64,000 nucleotides of DNA from Montifringilla adamsi. Taxonomy: Eukaryota > Chordata > Aves > Passeriformes > Passeridae. Position 1 is the first letter of the stretch. Each line of letters begins with the position of its first letter. Position numbers and translations under genes: made by a program. The stretch lies in the NCBI GenBank assembly GCA_017590115.1, contig JAGGNK010013558.1:19954823-20018822 (forward strand), given 5' to 3'. The notes under the pieces were generated by a model. It ran no database searches, had not been told where the DNA came from, and saw only the letters and a program-made list of their open reading frames with translations. This document shows positions 1 through 13,559 of this stretch, one piece after another.

Positions 1-920
1 GACAGGGAGACAAACACTACCCCTTGCCCTTCTGCCCACCAGGACAGCTGCCAGCCCTGCTCCCAGCGAGGGAGGAAGGTCCAGAGCATCCCCAGAGCAT
101 CCCCAGAGCCCATCAGCTGCACGCTGCCCAGCCCCAGAGCCCAGCTCCCAGGCCCCAGCAAGGGACAGAAGCTGCCACTCTCCAAGGCCCAGCAATTGAG
201 CAATGCCATCCCAAAAAGGGGAGCAGCTCTGGCTGCTCAGTGACACAGACCACCACAGCCTGGTTTTCAGACCTTTCCACAATTTGCTAGTCTGGGTCAA
301 ACCAGCTCCCCACACCATGGAGCAGAGTCTGGAGAGACCCTGCCCCTCCCATCTGCAAACCCCACTGCCCACAGGAAAGGATGAAACTCTGCTCAAGCTC
401 AGATGCCCATGGAGGTCCCCAGGTGAGACAGGGGACAGCAGGCACAGCCCCTGCGAGGCCCATGGTGGCCAGGGCACCTACAGAGCTGCCAGTGTGGCAC
501 AGACCCAGCCTGGATCCAGGTTCACACCATGGCAGCGAGGATGCAGGTGTCATCAGGGCACGGGGAGTGCTCCGTACCCGGGCACTACAGACCCTGCTGT
601 GCAAACTGCTGTCACCGTCCCCTCAGCCAGGAGCCAGGGCAGGGACAGGGGACACGCAGGGAGGCAGTGCAGGAGCAGCCAGGAGCTCTGTGCTGCTGTG
701 CTCACTGCCTGAGCCCCATACCCAGAGCACCCTGCTCCCCCTGAGCCCTGCTCCCCCTGAGCCTGTGCTCCCCACGCACCCATCCCAGCAGCACTCCTGC
801 CAGGCCCTGACAGCTCCCTAAAGCTGCTGCACTATTTTTACCCCACGGTTGCTATAGAGACATCAGAGCCGCTCCCCGTGATGATGCAGCTGCTTTTGGG
901 TGATGCAGTCTCTTCCAGAA

Positions 921-986
921 GCACTGCATCACCCACTGCATCACCACCTGCATCACCCACTGCATCATCACCCACTGCATCACCCA
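921..986. repeat. Short tandem repeat, about 10-bp unit
   Basis: The unit is approximately ACTGCATCACC, repeated about six times with small indels. Confidence 0.8.
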
Positions 987-1329
987 CCTCAGGTCCCCTG
1001 GGACACCCCCTCTGGCCCCAGAGGCGTGTGCCAGCCCCCCGTGCTGTGCCACAGGCTGTGGGGTCACACAGACACCTGCTCCACCCCTCACTCTGCTGCC
1101 TCGGGCTGGGGTGAGCTGCTGCTGCCCCAGCCTGGGCAAGGTCCCACCACAGCCAGCTCAACTGTCCGGCCAAAGCCAGGGACCAGAGGGGACAAGGAGC
1201 AGCAGTGTGTGGCACTGCACGGCCACAGGAGGTGGCAGGGCTGTCCCTGACTAATGGATTTTAGCTGGTTGATCTCCAGCACACCCGTTTTTCCAGCAGG
1301 AGAAATCAGGGTCCCGATTAACGCAGGTA

Positions 1330-1373
1330 CAAACCTGACCCAGGCTCCAGCTCAGGAGCCTGGGTCAGGTTTG
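1330..1373. repeat. Perfect 19-bp inverted repeat with 6-nt loop
   Basis: Arm CAAACCTGACCCAGGCTCC (1330-1348) is exactly complementary to 1355-1373, with loop AGCTCA between them. It could fold as a strong stem-loop in DNA or RNA. No flanking gene explains it. Confidence 0.9.
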
Positions 1374-3114
1374 AAGGGAAAGCAAGGTGCTGTGGGCATG
1401 GTTGGACCCTCTGCTCCATGAAACCCCAGGAGGGGCGAGGCTGGGCTGGGACCCCCTGTGCCCAGCGTGTCCCACAGGTGGGGACCCGGGCTGTGCCCCC
1501 GGCAGCAGCAGCAGCAGCAGCAGAGCAGCAGAGCCGGGGTCCCCCCGCGAGGTTGAGCTCCCCCAGGGCTGTGCTCAGCCCCAGGGAGCGTGGCTGTGAG
1601 CGGGGAACAGCAGGGATGAGCTGGCAGGAACCACTCACACTCACCCAGCCCTCGGCACAGCACCCAAAACAGAACCCGCAACAGCAGCTGCCTCCAGGGC
1701 CACGGGGCTGCTCCAGCCCAGGGTGAGGCTGCCCTGGCACCACCCGTGCCTGAGCAGGGAGCCCCGAGGTGCCAGGAGAGGGTACAAGTCCATCCCCAGA
1801 TAGAGACAAGGCCCTTCCCCAGCTCTGCTCAGCCAGGGGCTGCAGCTCCTCCAGGGCTGAGGAGAACATGGAGCCGACAGCCCCTGGCCATCCTGTCCCT
1901 GCTCCCACAGTCTCACCCCTCAGGGCAGCACTGCAGCCCCTCGAATGCCTCGGGAACCACAGCTGCACCCCACAGAGAGCAGACAGCCCCGTCACAGCCC
2001 CAGAGAGCAGCTCCCCCTTCTCCAGGCAGGGCCAGACCCCAACCATAACCCCAGCAGGCTCTAATGAAGCAGTGACAGTCCCTGGCTGCTCATCCAGGTG
2101 GGCAGTGCTGGGATGGCCCCACAAAGCACCTCTGCTGCTCTCTGCAGTGACACAGCTCTGTCACCTCCGCCCCTCTCTGTCCTGCCAGCAGAAAGAAGCC
2201 CCCTGCCCAGGTGAGGATCCTGGGTGCCAGTACCACCCATGCCACAGGGGACTGGCATCACTGCAGCGCTTCCAGGCCCTGCCAGCCCTCCACACCCTGC
2301 CAGGGCTGCTCCGTGTGGGCAGAGCACCCCGTGGTGGCCCCCAGCCACCTCAAAGGCACCTCATCCCAAACCAGTCATGTCTGCAGCCCATCCTGCTGCC
2401 CAAGGCTGCACGGGCACTGCTGAGATCACAGCCATGGCTCAGAGCCCTGCACAGAGCTGCAGCCTCTCCAGCAGCCATCCCTGCAGCCCCGTTGCCATGG
2501 CATCCTCAGGGACGGCAGAGATACTGGTGAGGAAGACAAGGAGGATGAAGATAGGTGGGCACACTGGCTCTGCAAAGCCAGGGCACAGCTGGGGCAGATT
2601 TGAGGCCCTCTGGCAGCGGGCAGGGGCCATCCCTGCTCCCCTCCCAGGACTGGCATACCGGAGCTGGCATCGCCACGCTCCCCTCCCTGCTGGGGCATCT
2701 CCCACCCCCTGGACACCTGGAAGCTGGTGAGGCCAGGCTGGTGCAGCAGGAAAGGGAATTCTCGGGTTTTAACATCTTCAAGGATAGGCCATTCCGGCTT
2801 TCCAGCCAGGAGCAGCCAGCCTCGGGTCCAGCACAGGGGTGAGAACTCACAGCAGCAGCAAGGGGGCCAGAGCACCAAGGGGCTGCTGCGGGGGAGGAGG
2901 CTCCCCAACCCTTGCTTCCAGCATTCTCCTAATTGCAATCATCAGGCACCCAGGACCTTCCTTTTTTCCCCACAAGCACCTCCTCCCTCCTTGTCACCAT
3001 CCCTGACCCGTCTGGGGTGCCCTGGGAGCAGAGCAGACCCCCTCAGCTGGGGGATGTGGGGGCTTGCCCTGGGCAGCCTGGGCTCCTCCTGCCACCACAG
3101 CTTGTCTCTTCTAA

Positions 3115-3480
3115 ATGTGTGAGATTCAGGAGTTTATTTTTAAGATGTTTATTTTGTCAAGGTGTTTCTATTATGTTGGTGTTAGGAGTTAACGTGTTTA
3201 TTTTCTACAAGTAAACTGGTGTGCTCATGCATCAGAAAATGGACAGATAAACACATTTTTAGGGGGTTTATGGCCAGTTTAGGCAGGTACTGCAGAGTGT
3301 CTGTGTTACCAAGTCAGGAGGAACCTGCCATAAGATTTGCCAAATGCTCCCTAACATAGTAAGACTGACTTAATTTCTCTGCTGACTCTGATTCTCATTG
3401 TCATCATCTCTGAATGAAGAGCGCTGCAATATTAGATTATATTTTATTAATCACAAGAGAAATTTCCCCAACTGTTAACG
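3115..3480. other. AT-rich island of unknown origin
   Basis: Base composition switches abruptly from GC-rich to AT-rich and back. It contains runs such as TTTATTTTTAAGATG and ATTATATTTTATTAATC. There is no credible reading frame. It could be an old transposable element remnant or a conserved non-coding element. Confidence 0.4.
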
Positions 3481-4049
3481 TGATATGGAGGGTGTGATGA
3501 CAAACTCCCTCAGAGCTGTGATGGTCTGCAGAAGTGCAGGACCCTGGGGGTCAGGGTGGTGGTCGGGGGCATCTGTGACCATTTCCCTCTTCCTCTGAGC
3601 TCCCTCTCTGCTGGGACTGCTCCGAAAGAGACACGGAGGAAGGTGGAGGAAGCTGCTGGGAAGCAGGCTCTTGCCCAGCTGTGAGACCTGGGGACGAAGG
3701 AGGGCCAGAGAGGCGGCACCCTGCTGCTTGTGCCGGTACATCGCCCTGGCACCGAGGGCAGCGCTGCCCGGGGAGCAGGCAGCGGGACCCCAGCTCGTCC
3801 TGCAGGGCACGGAGCCCTCCAGTGCCCCAGGGTGCCCTCGGGCTCTCCCGGGTGTGCGCCCGAGCCGCGGAGTCATTAACATCACAGGGGGCTTGGGGGC
3901 CGCAATTCCCCCTGCTCCAAGTGGGGAGAGCTGCGGGCTCAGAGCTGTTCGGGGTCTGGGGGGCCCCAGGAGAAGGGTGGGGCACGCACAGACACCCCCA
4001 CGGGTAGGCACAGATGGACAGAGTCCTCTCAGCCCCCTGCAGCCCCCCG

Positions 4050-4285
4050 CACACGGACAGAGACCCTACAGACCCCCGCACAGGGACAGGGACCCTACAG
4101 ACCCCCGCACAGGGACAGAGAGCCTACAGACCCCCGCACACGGACAGAGACCCTACAGACCCCCGCAACCCCGAGCACACAGATACAGACCCTGCAGACC
4201 CCCGCACACAGACCCCACAGACCCCGCAGCCCTCAGCACACGGACACAGACCCTACAGACCCGCAGCCCCCAGCACACGGACACC
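4050..4285. repeat. 29-bp minisatellite
   Basis: About four good copies of a 29-bp unit contain CACACGGACAGAGACCC, followed by degenerate copies. This array gives the local open frames their repeated PPHTDRDP-like translation. Confidence 0.85.
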
Positions 4286-4289
4286 CCCG

Positions 4290-4740
4290 CCCGCCGCTCC
4301 CCGCACCCACCTGCGGGCGGACGCGCCGCCCCCCCGCGCCCTCCTCCTCGCGCAGCGCCGGGCACCGGCACCGGCACAGACACCGGCACAGACACCAGCA
4401 CCGGCACCCAACACTCGGCACCGGCACCGGCACCAGCCCCTGCACAGGGCACGGGGCAGCGGCACCAGCACCGGAGAGCGGCACCGGCCACCGCCACGGG
4501 CACCGGCAGCAGGTACCGGGTGGGGTAGCGCACCTCACCATCCCCACCGCAGCCGGGGCGGCGGCAGCGGAAGCGGGATGGCCGCGGCTTGGAGGGGCGC
4601 GGGGGACACCAGTCCCGGCGGGAGTGGGGGAGAGCCGCCGCCCGGGTCTCCCTCCCTCGGGTCCGGGGGGTCCCGCGGGAAGGGGCCGCGGGCAGCTCCC
4701 GGGCAGGGAGCGGTACCGTGGGCGCCTTTGGGGGAGGCTG
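4290..4740. promoter_or_regulatory. CpG-rich region, candidate ANKRD34C promoter / 5' exon
   Basis: A very CpG-dense segment holds a CACCGG hexamer-like repeat (about 4360-4515). A plausible splice donor, CAG|GTACCG, lies near 4512. ANKRD34C coding sequence begins just after a splice acceptor at 5298-5299, so an upstream non-coding exon is expected, and this is the best local candidate. The exon and transcription start are inferred only. Confidence 0.35.
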
Positions 4741-4965
4741 GGAGCAGTGAGAGCACTGACCACTGGTCCAGGGGCCGCAGCATCCCCATGGAGGGCACGG
4801 AGGGGTGGGGAAGGGCCGGGAGGCTTGTGCCCTCTCCAGGGGCACTCTGGGGGCACCGGCTGCTCAGGGCTCCAGGAACACTCTGAGGAGTGAGACGGGG
4901 AGCGGGGGGCAGCAGGAGTGGGTGGCAGCGGGGGCCAGTGGGGCGGTAGGAGCAGGGGGCGGTAG

Positions 4966-6864
<1,899 letters not shown>

Positions 6865-7773
6865 CCGTGCCGCCGTTTGCTCACAGGGAGTGGCCAAAGC
6901 CGCGCTGTCCCCGCAGAGACGGGACGGTTCCCACAGAGTGGGCACTGGCTCTGGGGACACGCTGGTGGCCAGGGGGCTCGGCCCTGAGCCCAGGGGCCGA
7001 TTCGGGAGCGGGCTGATCGGGAGATCGATCCCCTGCCGTCCTCGATCCCCAAGCCTCGTGCCAAGGATCCCACCTGCAGTTCACTTATTCCCAGTTGCAA
7101 TCCGCTTTTCTTACATCCTGCTCGTTCTCGCACCGAATCCCGGCCCGGAGCCCCAGCTGGTGATCTCTGGGGCCGAGGCGTTCATGGAGTGCCTTCCAGG
7201 AGGGGAAGGGGCTCGAGCAGCGGAACCCATCCAGCCACGGACCGTGCAGGTGCTCTGCGGGAGCGGGAGAGGGAGACAACGCTCCACCTCCGCGATTCCC
7301 GAGCGCGCCGGAGCTCCGGCGGCTGAGCTCGCCCGGCACCGCTGCAGCCGCGTCGGCTGTGGGCCGGGATGGGCTTGTCTCGACTCTGAAGCGTCTGAAC
7401 TTCAGGGGGCTCACTCCTCGCCACGCCTGAATTCAGGAAGCCCTGAACACCCGAGCAGGATGGTGCCAGCCCCGCTGCGGGGGGAACCCGGGACGCCAGC
7501 TCACCGCGGGTGACACGGGCTGACCCCAGGGCTCCATCCCACCGGGAAAGTCGCAGGCAGGGCGCTACAGCCAAGACCCCGCGGGCCCCCCAGCCCCGCG
7601 CATCCCCCCCGCACGCTGTGCCGCGGGCCGGCCGTGTGCTGTGGCTGCCGCAGATTCCATCGCTCCATGACTGCGTTTATTCACGAGACTGCGTGCGCGC
7701 AGGGCTGCGGGGACAGGTGTCGGGGGGACGCCGTGGCCCTGCGGAGACTTCTGCACTCGTTTTGCACTGCATT

Positions 7774-7779
7774 AATAAA
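7774..7779 (+). other. Candidate polyadenylation signal for ANKRD34C
   Basis: AATAAA lies about 910 nt after the ANKRD34C stop codon. It is the first canonical signal I see downstream on this strand. Confidence 0.5.
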
Positions 7780-7959
7780 GCGCTCAGCTCTGGACGGAGG
7801 CTGATCTCGAGTGGAGCCGACTCCAGCCGCCCGGCCGCGGGTCCCGGGCGTGCCCAGGGGATCGCCGGGGCTGCCGGAGCGCCCTGCCCGAGATGCCGGG
7901 GGTTCCCAGGGTGCCGGGGTCGGTGGAACGTGCCCGGGATGCCCGCGGGTGCCCGCCCC

Positions 7960-8447
7960 GGGGCGGGAGGTGCCGCCCGCGCCCCGCCCCGCTCCTCTCG
8001 CAGAGGAAACGCCACGTCAGGGAGGCGGTGCGGGGGCGGTGCGGGGCCGGGGCCGGTGGCGGGGCCGGGCTCGGTGCGGAGCCGGTACCGGTGCGGGGCC
8101 GGTGGCGGTGCCGGTGCCGGTGCGGTNNNNNNNNNNNNNNNNNNNNNNNNNNNNNNNNNNNNNNNNNNNNNNNNNNNNNNNNNNNNNNNNNNNNNNNNNN
8201 NNNNNNNNNNNNNNNNNNNNNNNNNNNNNNNNNNNNNNNNNNNNNNNNNNNNNNNNNNNNNNNNNNNNNNNNNNNNNNNNNNNNNNNNNNNNNNNNNNNN
8301 NNNNNNNNNNNNNNNNNNNNNNNNNNNNNNNNNNNNNNNNNNNNNNNNNNNNNNNNNNNNNNNNNNNNNNCCCCAGCTGTCCTGTCTCGGTGCGGGGCCG
8401 GTGCCGGTGCGGGGCCGGTGGCGGTGGCGGTGCCGGTGCGGATCGCG
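7960..8447 (+). promoter_or_regulatory. TMED3 CpG island / promoter region with assembly gap
   Basis: Extremely GC-rich sequence precedes the TMED3 start codon. It is made largely of GGTGCCGGTGCGGGGCC-like repeats on both sides of a 244-bp run of N (8127-8370). The gap sits inside the low-complexity repeat, so repeat length and the 5' UTR are unknown. Confidence 0.6.
8127..8370. other. Assembly gap (244 N)
   Basis: An uninterrupted run of N within a GC-rich GGTGCC-type repeat. Confidence 1.
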
Positions 8448-10160
8448 ATGCCGGGCGCGGTGCGGACGCTGTGCCTGGCCGCGCTGCTGGGCGCGCTGGG
8501 GGCCGGCGGCACGGAGCTGACCCTGGAGCTGCCCGACAGCGCCCAGCGCTGCTTCCACCAGGAGCTGGAGAGCGGCGTCAAGTTCACCCTCGACTATCAG
8601 GTACCACCCTGCCTGTACCTGCCTGTACCTTCCTGCAGACCTGCATGCTCCGTGCCTGCGCCCCCTCCCCAAACCCCTGCCAGGGCCTCCTCCACCCGGG
8701 CCCCGTTTGTGCCCCATGCCCTGTGCCCATGTGCCTGCCTGTGCCCCAGTGCCCCTGCCCCCTTGCCCACAGCCCTGCCCATGTGTGTGCTATTGCCTCT
8801 GCCCATGCCACCTGCCCGTGCCTCTCCCACACTCCCATCCTGTGCCCGGCAGAGCCTCAGGCAGGGCTCCATTTCCAGCCCAGCTCCCTCCATGCTGCAC
8901 TAGGAGTTGTTCCCAACCCCAGCCCCATGCCCAGCAGGGCCTGAGAGCCCGGCCTGGGATGTGCCCACATCAACCATAGATGCCCCTGACCTGGGTCATG
9001 GGGGCTGTCCCTGTCTCCAGGCACCCCACCTGAGCCATGGGCACCCAGCTGAGTTGCCAGCACTGTGGTGCACAACTTCCCCAGGGCTCCCCTGGCCTGG
9101 GCCCCATCCCATGGGCAGGGTGCCCGCTGGCCTCTCACACAGCTGTGGGGCTGGGCAGGGGGCCTTTGCCACGTCACTTGGCATGTGCCACCATCGGAGA
9201 TGTGTCTCCCTGCACAGGTGATCAGCGGAGGACACTATGATGTGGACTGCTACGTGGAGGACCCCAACGGCAAGACCATCTACCAGGAGACCAAGAAGCA
9301 GTACGACAGCTTCTCGCACCACACCGAGGTCAAGGGTGTCTACACCTTCTGCTTCAGCAATGAGTTCTCCACCTTCTCCCACAAAATTGTCTACTTCGAC
9401 TTCCAGGTGGGCGACGAGCCGCCCATCCTGCCCGACATGAACAACCGCGTCACTGCCCTGACACAGGTGAGTCCTGGGAGGAGGAAGGGAGGAAGGGAGG
9501 ATGGGTCCTGTCACAGCCCCCAAACAGCCTTGTGCGATGGCAGTTGGGGACTTGTCCCCCTCCTCCTCCACTGGATGCAGAAGTGCCAACCGCCAGCCAA
9601 CAGCCCCACCACACACCACATCCTCTGCCTGGCTCACGGGGCTGTGCTGGCTCGGGGCTCCCCTCTCTGCAGCAGCTCCTGTCTATCCACGTGAGGGAAT
9701 TGCATCAGCCATTCCATTCCTTGGTGTGAGCTCTGGGCTGGGCATCCGGGTGCCCTCGTGGGCCTCTCAGTCCTGTCCCAGTGGGGAACGACCCTGCATG
9801 GGTTCTGGCAGGGAACCTATTACACAAACACTGCTCTTGAGTGCAGCTCTTGAGTGTCCTGGCACGGCCCCCTCAGCTGAGCCATGTCAGAAGCGACAGG
9901 GGGCTCATGTCCTTGTCCCCCAGCTGGAATCCGCCTGTGTCACCATCCACGAGATGCTGAAGGCGGTGATCGACTCGCAGACCCACTACCGGCTGCGGGA
10001 GGCGCAGGACCGGAGCAGGGCCGAGGAGCTCAATGGACGCGTCTCGTACTGGTCAGTGGGGGAAACCCTCATCCTCTTCGTGGTCAGCATCGGGCAGGTG
10101 ATGCTGCTCAAGAGCTTCTTCACTGAGAAGAGACCCAGCAGCGGCGGAGCTGGCACCTAG
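8448..10160 (+). CDS. TMED3: p24 family cargo receptor TMED3
   Basis: A type I membrane protein of the p24 family that cycles between ER and Golgi in COPI/COPII vesicles. Coding exons are 8448-8600, 9218-9466 and 9924-10160, all joined in phase 0, giving 212 residues (human about 217). Donors are CAG|GTACCA and CAG|GTGAGT; acceptors are CTGCACAG and CCCCCAG. Residues 1-21 are a signal peptide ([14 protein letters not shown]), followed by a GOLD domain with two cysteines (CF near residue 34 and CFSN near 98). An exon 3 coiled-coil helix precedes a transmembrane segment at about 177-197. The short cytosolic tail KSFFTEKRP carries the FF and basic trafficking motifs. It follows ANKRD34C on the same strand, as in human, and converges on the GnRH receptor gene. 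Confidence 0.96.
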
Positions 10161-11767
10161 AGCTGCTGTGTCTGTGCCTGAGTGGAGCAGGCAGTGGGAC
10201 AGCCCTGGGGCTGCTCTGTGCCTCCGATCTGTGCCGTGGGCAGGCGGGGGGTGGGAGCAGGGGGTGACACTGCTGAGCTGGGTGACACAGCCACCCAAGC
10301 ACAGGCGTCCCCCGGCATCACCTCCCACTTGCCATGGCCCGGCCTACCCTGTCCCCTCGCCTGGGCACCCTGTCCCCACTCTCTGGCGGCACTGGGAAGC
10401 GGATGGGAGCAGCACCAGCATGGCACTGGGGCACCCTCGTGACTGGGACATGACCACACGCTGCCCCTGAAGCCCTGTGCAGCCACCGAGGGCAAGGGCA
10501 GCGCTGGCCCACCCGGCACCCACCCAGTGCCCTCAGCCCGAGGAGAGCTGCCCGTGGGTTGGGGGTCTCTGTCTGCACCCCAGCTGTCCTGTGGCGGGCA
10601 GGGTGCTCCCAGCAGCGGGGCCACAGCAACAGCAGCATCCAACGAGGGAAGGCTTTTTGCTGGGTGGTGCTCTGGCTCTGCCAGCTCCTCCCCTCGCAGC
10701 AATTCTCAGGCTGGCAGCAGGTGGTGTGCCCGTACCAGGTGGTATTTTCATACTCACACGAGTCCTTGCCTGAGAGTCAGCCCCCTCACACATTCCCCCC
10801 ACCCTGTGGACACACGCCAAGGAAGCCCCAATCCCTGCCCCAGACGCACGGAGGACTCACAACACCTGGGACTGCAGCCCCTCATTCCCTGGAGCCCCAC
10901 AAGACCCCTGGAGTGACTGGTGTGCTGGCCCTCCAGCCCTCAAGCAGGTGTGAGACCATTTTTCAGAGCTGAAGCAACTCCGCTAGACTTTTCCTTTGCC
11001 ACTTTCAAATAAATCCCTGCAAGCATGGCTGGCACTGCCATTATTGGGCACAGCTTCTGCCTGCCCTCCTGCCTTGCCCCCTGCCCACACCAGCTGAGCT
11101 TGCTCCTGGCGCAGGAGCAGAGGCTGGAGCCAGAGCCCCCTCAGCAGGAGCACAGCCCTGTCTGTGCCCCAGTGTGAGGCTGCACTCTCAGGGGTTGGCA
11201 TGGGGTTCCCACTGCGCAGTGGGGGCCCCCGGGCAGAGCCCAGCCCTGGGGTCCCTTCCCTGAGGCTGGGGGATGCCAGGGCAGTTCTCCTGGGCTGTCC
11301 CTGACTCTGGCAGTACTGCTGGTGCTGGGGGCAGTGAGGGGCCCAGGCAGCCTCAGCCCTCGCCCACCTCTGCGGGCTCCAGCAGCCGTGCTGGCTCTGC
11401 CGGCAGCGCTGGCCTTGGGGCAGCATTGCGGGCGGGAGAGCTGGCCCTGTGTGCCTCCCAACAGCCTTGGGCCCCAGCCAGGAGCTCCTGTTTGGAGCAC
11501 AGCCCACAGCAGCAGCACCCTGGGACTGCCACCAGCCCTGGCAGGGACCAGCCCTGTGTCCGCTGTGGGGATGAACAGGGAGGGAAGCACCCAGCCCTGG
11601 CCAGGCCGGGATGGTCTGGAATCTTCCCCTGCCTGGGGACTCTTGAGCCACCCACGGTGGGGACAGGGGCAGCTGTGACCCCCGTGGGTCAGGGTGCTGG
11701 CTCTGGGGACATCAGCTCAGCTCCCAGCTGGGGGACACGGGAGGGACAAGAGATGGCCATTGGACAC
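10161..11767. other. TMED3 3' UTR and convergent intergenic region
   Basis: No further coding exon is seen. TMED3 transcription from the left and GnRH receptor transcription from the right end within this interval. The rest is GC-rich unique sequence. Confidence 0.6.
11008..11013 (+). other. Candidate polyadenylation signal for TMED3
   Basis: AATAAA lies in a locally AT-richer context (ACTTTCAAATAAATCCC), about 850 nt after the TMED3 stop. Confidence 0.6.
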
Positions 11768-11773
11768 TTTATT
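11768..11773 (-). other. Polyadenylation signal for the GnRH receptor gene
   Basis: AATAAA on the minus strand (GCAATAAAGTG), about 170 nt after the stop codon at 11944. Confidence 0.7.
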
Positions 11774-11943
11774 GCTGTTCAGGGCACAGAGAAGGGAGAG
11801 GGGAGGGGGGCACCCCCACCAGCCCCCAGCCCGCAGAGGCACTTTGGGGTGCAGGGAGAGCAGCAGTGACCCCATCCCCATGGACCTCTGCTGACCTGGT
11901 CATCCTGCTGCCAGCCCCCCCTGCCCTGAGCACCTAGCTGGTG

Positions 11944-13538
11944 TCACAGGGAGCTGCTGTGACAGGAGGGGTCCCTGGCAGCCCCTCGGGACCTGCGCAG
12001 CCCCTGGGCTCCCCGCTGGGGCGGCAGGGAGGAGGCTGAGCAGCGGAAGGAGCCGGTGGCTGGGGAGGGGGGCTGGGCCAGGGGGCCGCGCCTGCAAGGG
12101 CACCCCCAGCCCCCCCGGAGGGGGATGGTGAAGAGCCCGTAGGTGATGGGGTCCAGGCACGCGTTGAACAGGCCAAAGATGAAGAGAATGTGGGTGAGGG
12201 CCGGCGAGATCCTCTTCTCCATGGCACGGGGGCAGAACCAGTGCCAGAGCCCCAGCAGGTAGTAGGGGGTCCAGCAGAGGATGAAGGAGGAGACGATGAC
12301 CAGGCTCATCCGCAGCATCCGCAGCCGGGCCCGCGGGATGTTGTTCCTGGAGCACCGCAGCGACGCGTCCTGCGAGGAGACTGGAGGGGAAATGGGGCTG
12401 GGACAGGGACCCCGTGCCCTGGGGGAAGGCTGGGGGGTCCCTACAGAGCTCCAGACAGGACTTGCCCTGGGCACGGGGCTGCGTCCCGTGGGCACTCACA
12501 GAGGCCCGAGCCCATGCGGCGGGAGATCTCCAGCAGGATGCGGGAGTAGCAGCAGACCATGATGAGCAGAGGCAGCAGGAAGAGGCAGGCAAAGCCCACC
12601 ATGTTGTAGAGGGTCTCGTGCCAGGCCCGGGGGAAGCTGCCGCGCGTGGTGCACTGGGTGAAGTTGTGCGGGGGGCTCAGGGTGATGGTGTGGAACACGA
12701 ACAGCTGCAGACAAGAGAGGTGGGATGGGGGTGATGGGGGTTTGCACCTCCCGAGCCAGGGAGGGCACTGGAGGCCAAAGCAGGGACCCCCAGACCCACA
12801 GGGTTACCTCCCTGCAGTGGCTCTGCTCCGCACTGACAGGGGCCTGGGGCAGCCCCGGCAGTGGGCAGAGCTGGGCGAGGGGGGTCACTGCCACAGCCAC
12901 TCTGCTGCCAGCTCTCCGTGCCCACCCTGCGGGTCACACCAGCCCTGCCAGCGAGCCCGCACAGTGCTCCAGTCTCTGGCTGGGTGGGGTCTGTCACCAG
13001 AGGGGCCCGGGTGGTACCTGTGGCACGGCCAGCCCCGCGCTGAGCAGCCAGGCCGCGTGCAGCATGGCGCGGTTGCGGGCGCGGGCGCGGGCGATGGCCA
13101 GCGGGCGCAGGATGGCGGCCTGCCGGTCCAGGCTGATGACCACGGTGACGAAGGCCGAGGCGTACATGGCCAGCAGGCGCAGGTACATGAGCAGGCGGCA
13201 GGCCAGGTCGCCCGCCCGCCACTGCAGCGTGATGTTCCAGACGGCGTCCAGCGGCATCACCACCACGGTGAGCAGCAGGTCGGCGGCGGCCAGGTGCCGC
13301 AGCAGCAGGCGGATGTGGGGGCGCCGGCCGCTGCCCCGGCCCCCCACCGCCCGCAGCACCGCCAGGTTGCAGCCGGCCGAGAGGGCGAACAGGGCGAAGG
13401 TGACGGCCACGCGCACCTGGGCGGCCGGGGAGAAGGTGGGCAGCCGCAGGGGCTCCTCGCCCCTCTCCTCGGGGGGGCTCCAGGCGCAGCCCCACTCGGG
13501 GGGGGTCGTGCCGGGGGGCTCCGCGCTGGTGTTTCCCA
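11944..13538 (-). CDS. GNRHR: Gonadotropin-releasing hormone receptor (5' end unresolved)
   Basis: A rhodopsin-class GPCR for GnRH. Exons are 13538-13018, 12704-12500 and 12380-11944 (donors CAG|GTACCA and T|GTGAGT; acceptors CTGCAG and CCCCTCCAG), joining in phase. Three coding exons is the usual layout for this family. Exon 1 holds TM1-TM4 with the motif DRQAAILRPL after TM3. Exon 2 holds TM5. Exon 3 holds TM6-TM7 with FILCWTPYYLLGLW and NACLDPITYGLFTI. TM2 has Asp in AAADLLLT and TM7 has Asp in DPITY, the Asp/Asp pair of non-mammalian receptors rather than the mammalian Asn/Asp. A cytoplasmic C-terminal tail is present, unlike mammalian type I. There is no in-frame ATG between an upstream TAG (13659-13657) and TM1. 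An acceptor at 13540-13539 would leave TG-GGA, so an upstream exon ending in A would create ATG; this is inference. From that start the protein would be 387 residues. Avian receptor numbering is inconsistent, so the symbol is approximate. Confidence 0.9.
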
Positions 13539-13559
13539 CTGCAGGGCTAGGGTCGGGAT

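Larger units (their letters stand above)
1..4290. other. Intergenic sequence, no gene recognised
   Basis: I see no coding exon here. Open frames on both strands are proline/serine/alanine-rich low-complexity translations typical of GC-rich DNA, without a recognisable domain. The stretch holds a short TGCATCACC tandem repeat, a perfect 19-bp hairpin, a GCA run near 1500, an AT-rich island (about 3115-3480) and a 29-bp minisatellite (about 4050-4285). In mammals RASGRF1 lies on this side of ANKRD34C, but I recognise no RASGRF1 exon. Confidence 0.6.

Noticed and set aside
3671..4886. Long plus-strand frames across 3.7-4.9 kb
   Set aside because: The translations are dominated by the 29-bp minisatellite and the CACCGG repeat, with no recognisable domain.
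7510..8717. Frames spanning the N gap
   Set aside because: They only join GC-rich flanks through undefined bases; they are not evidence of coding.
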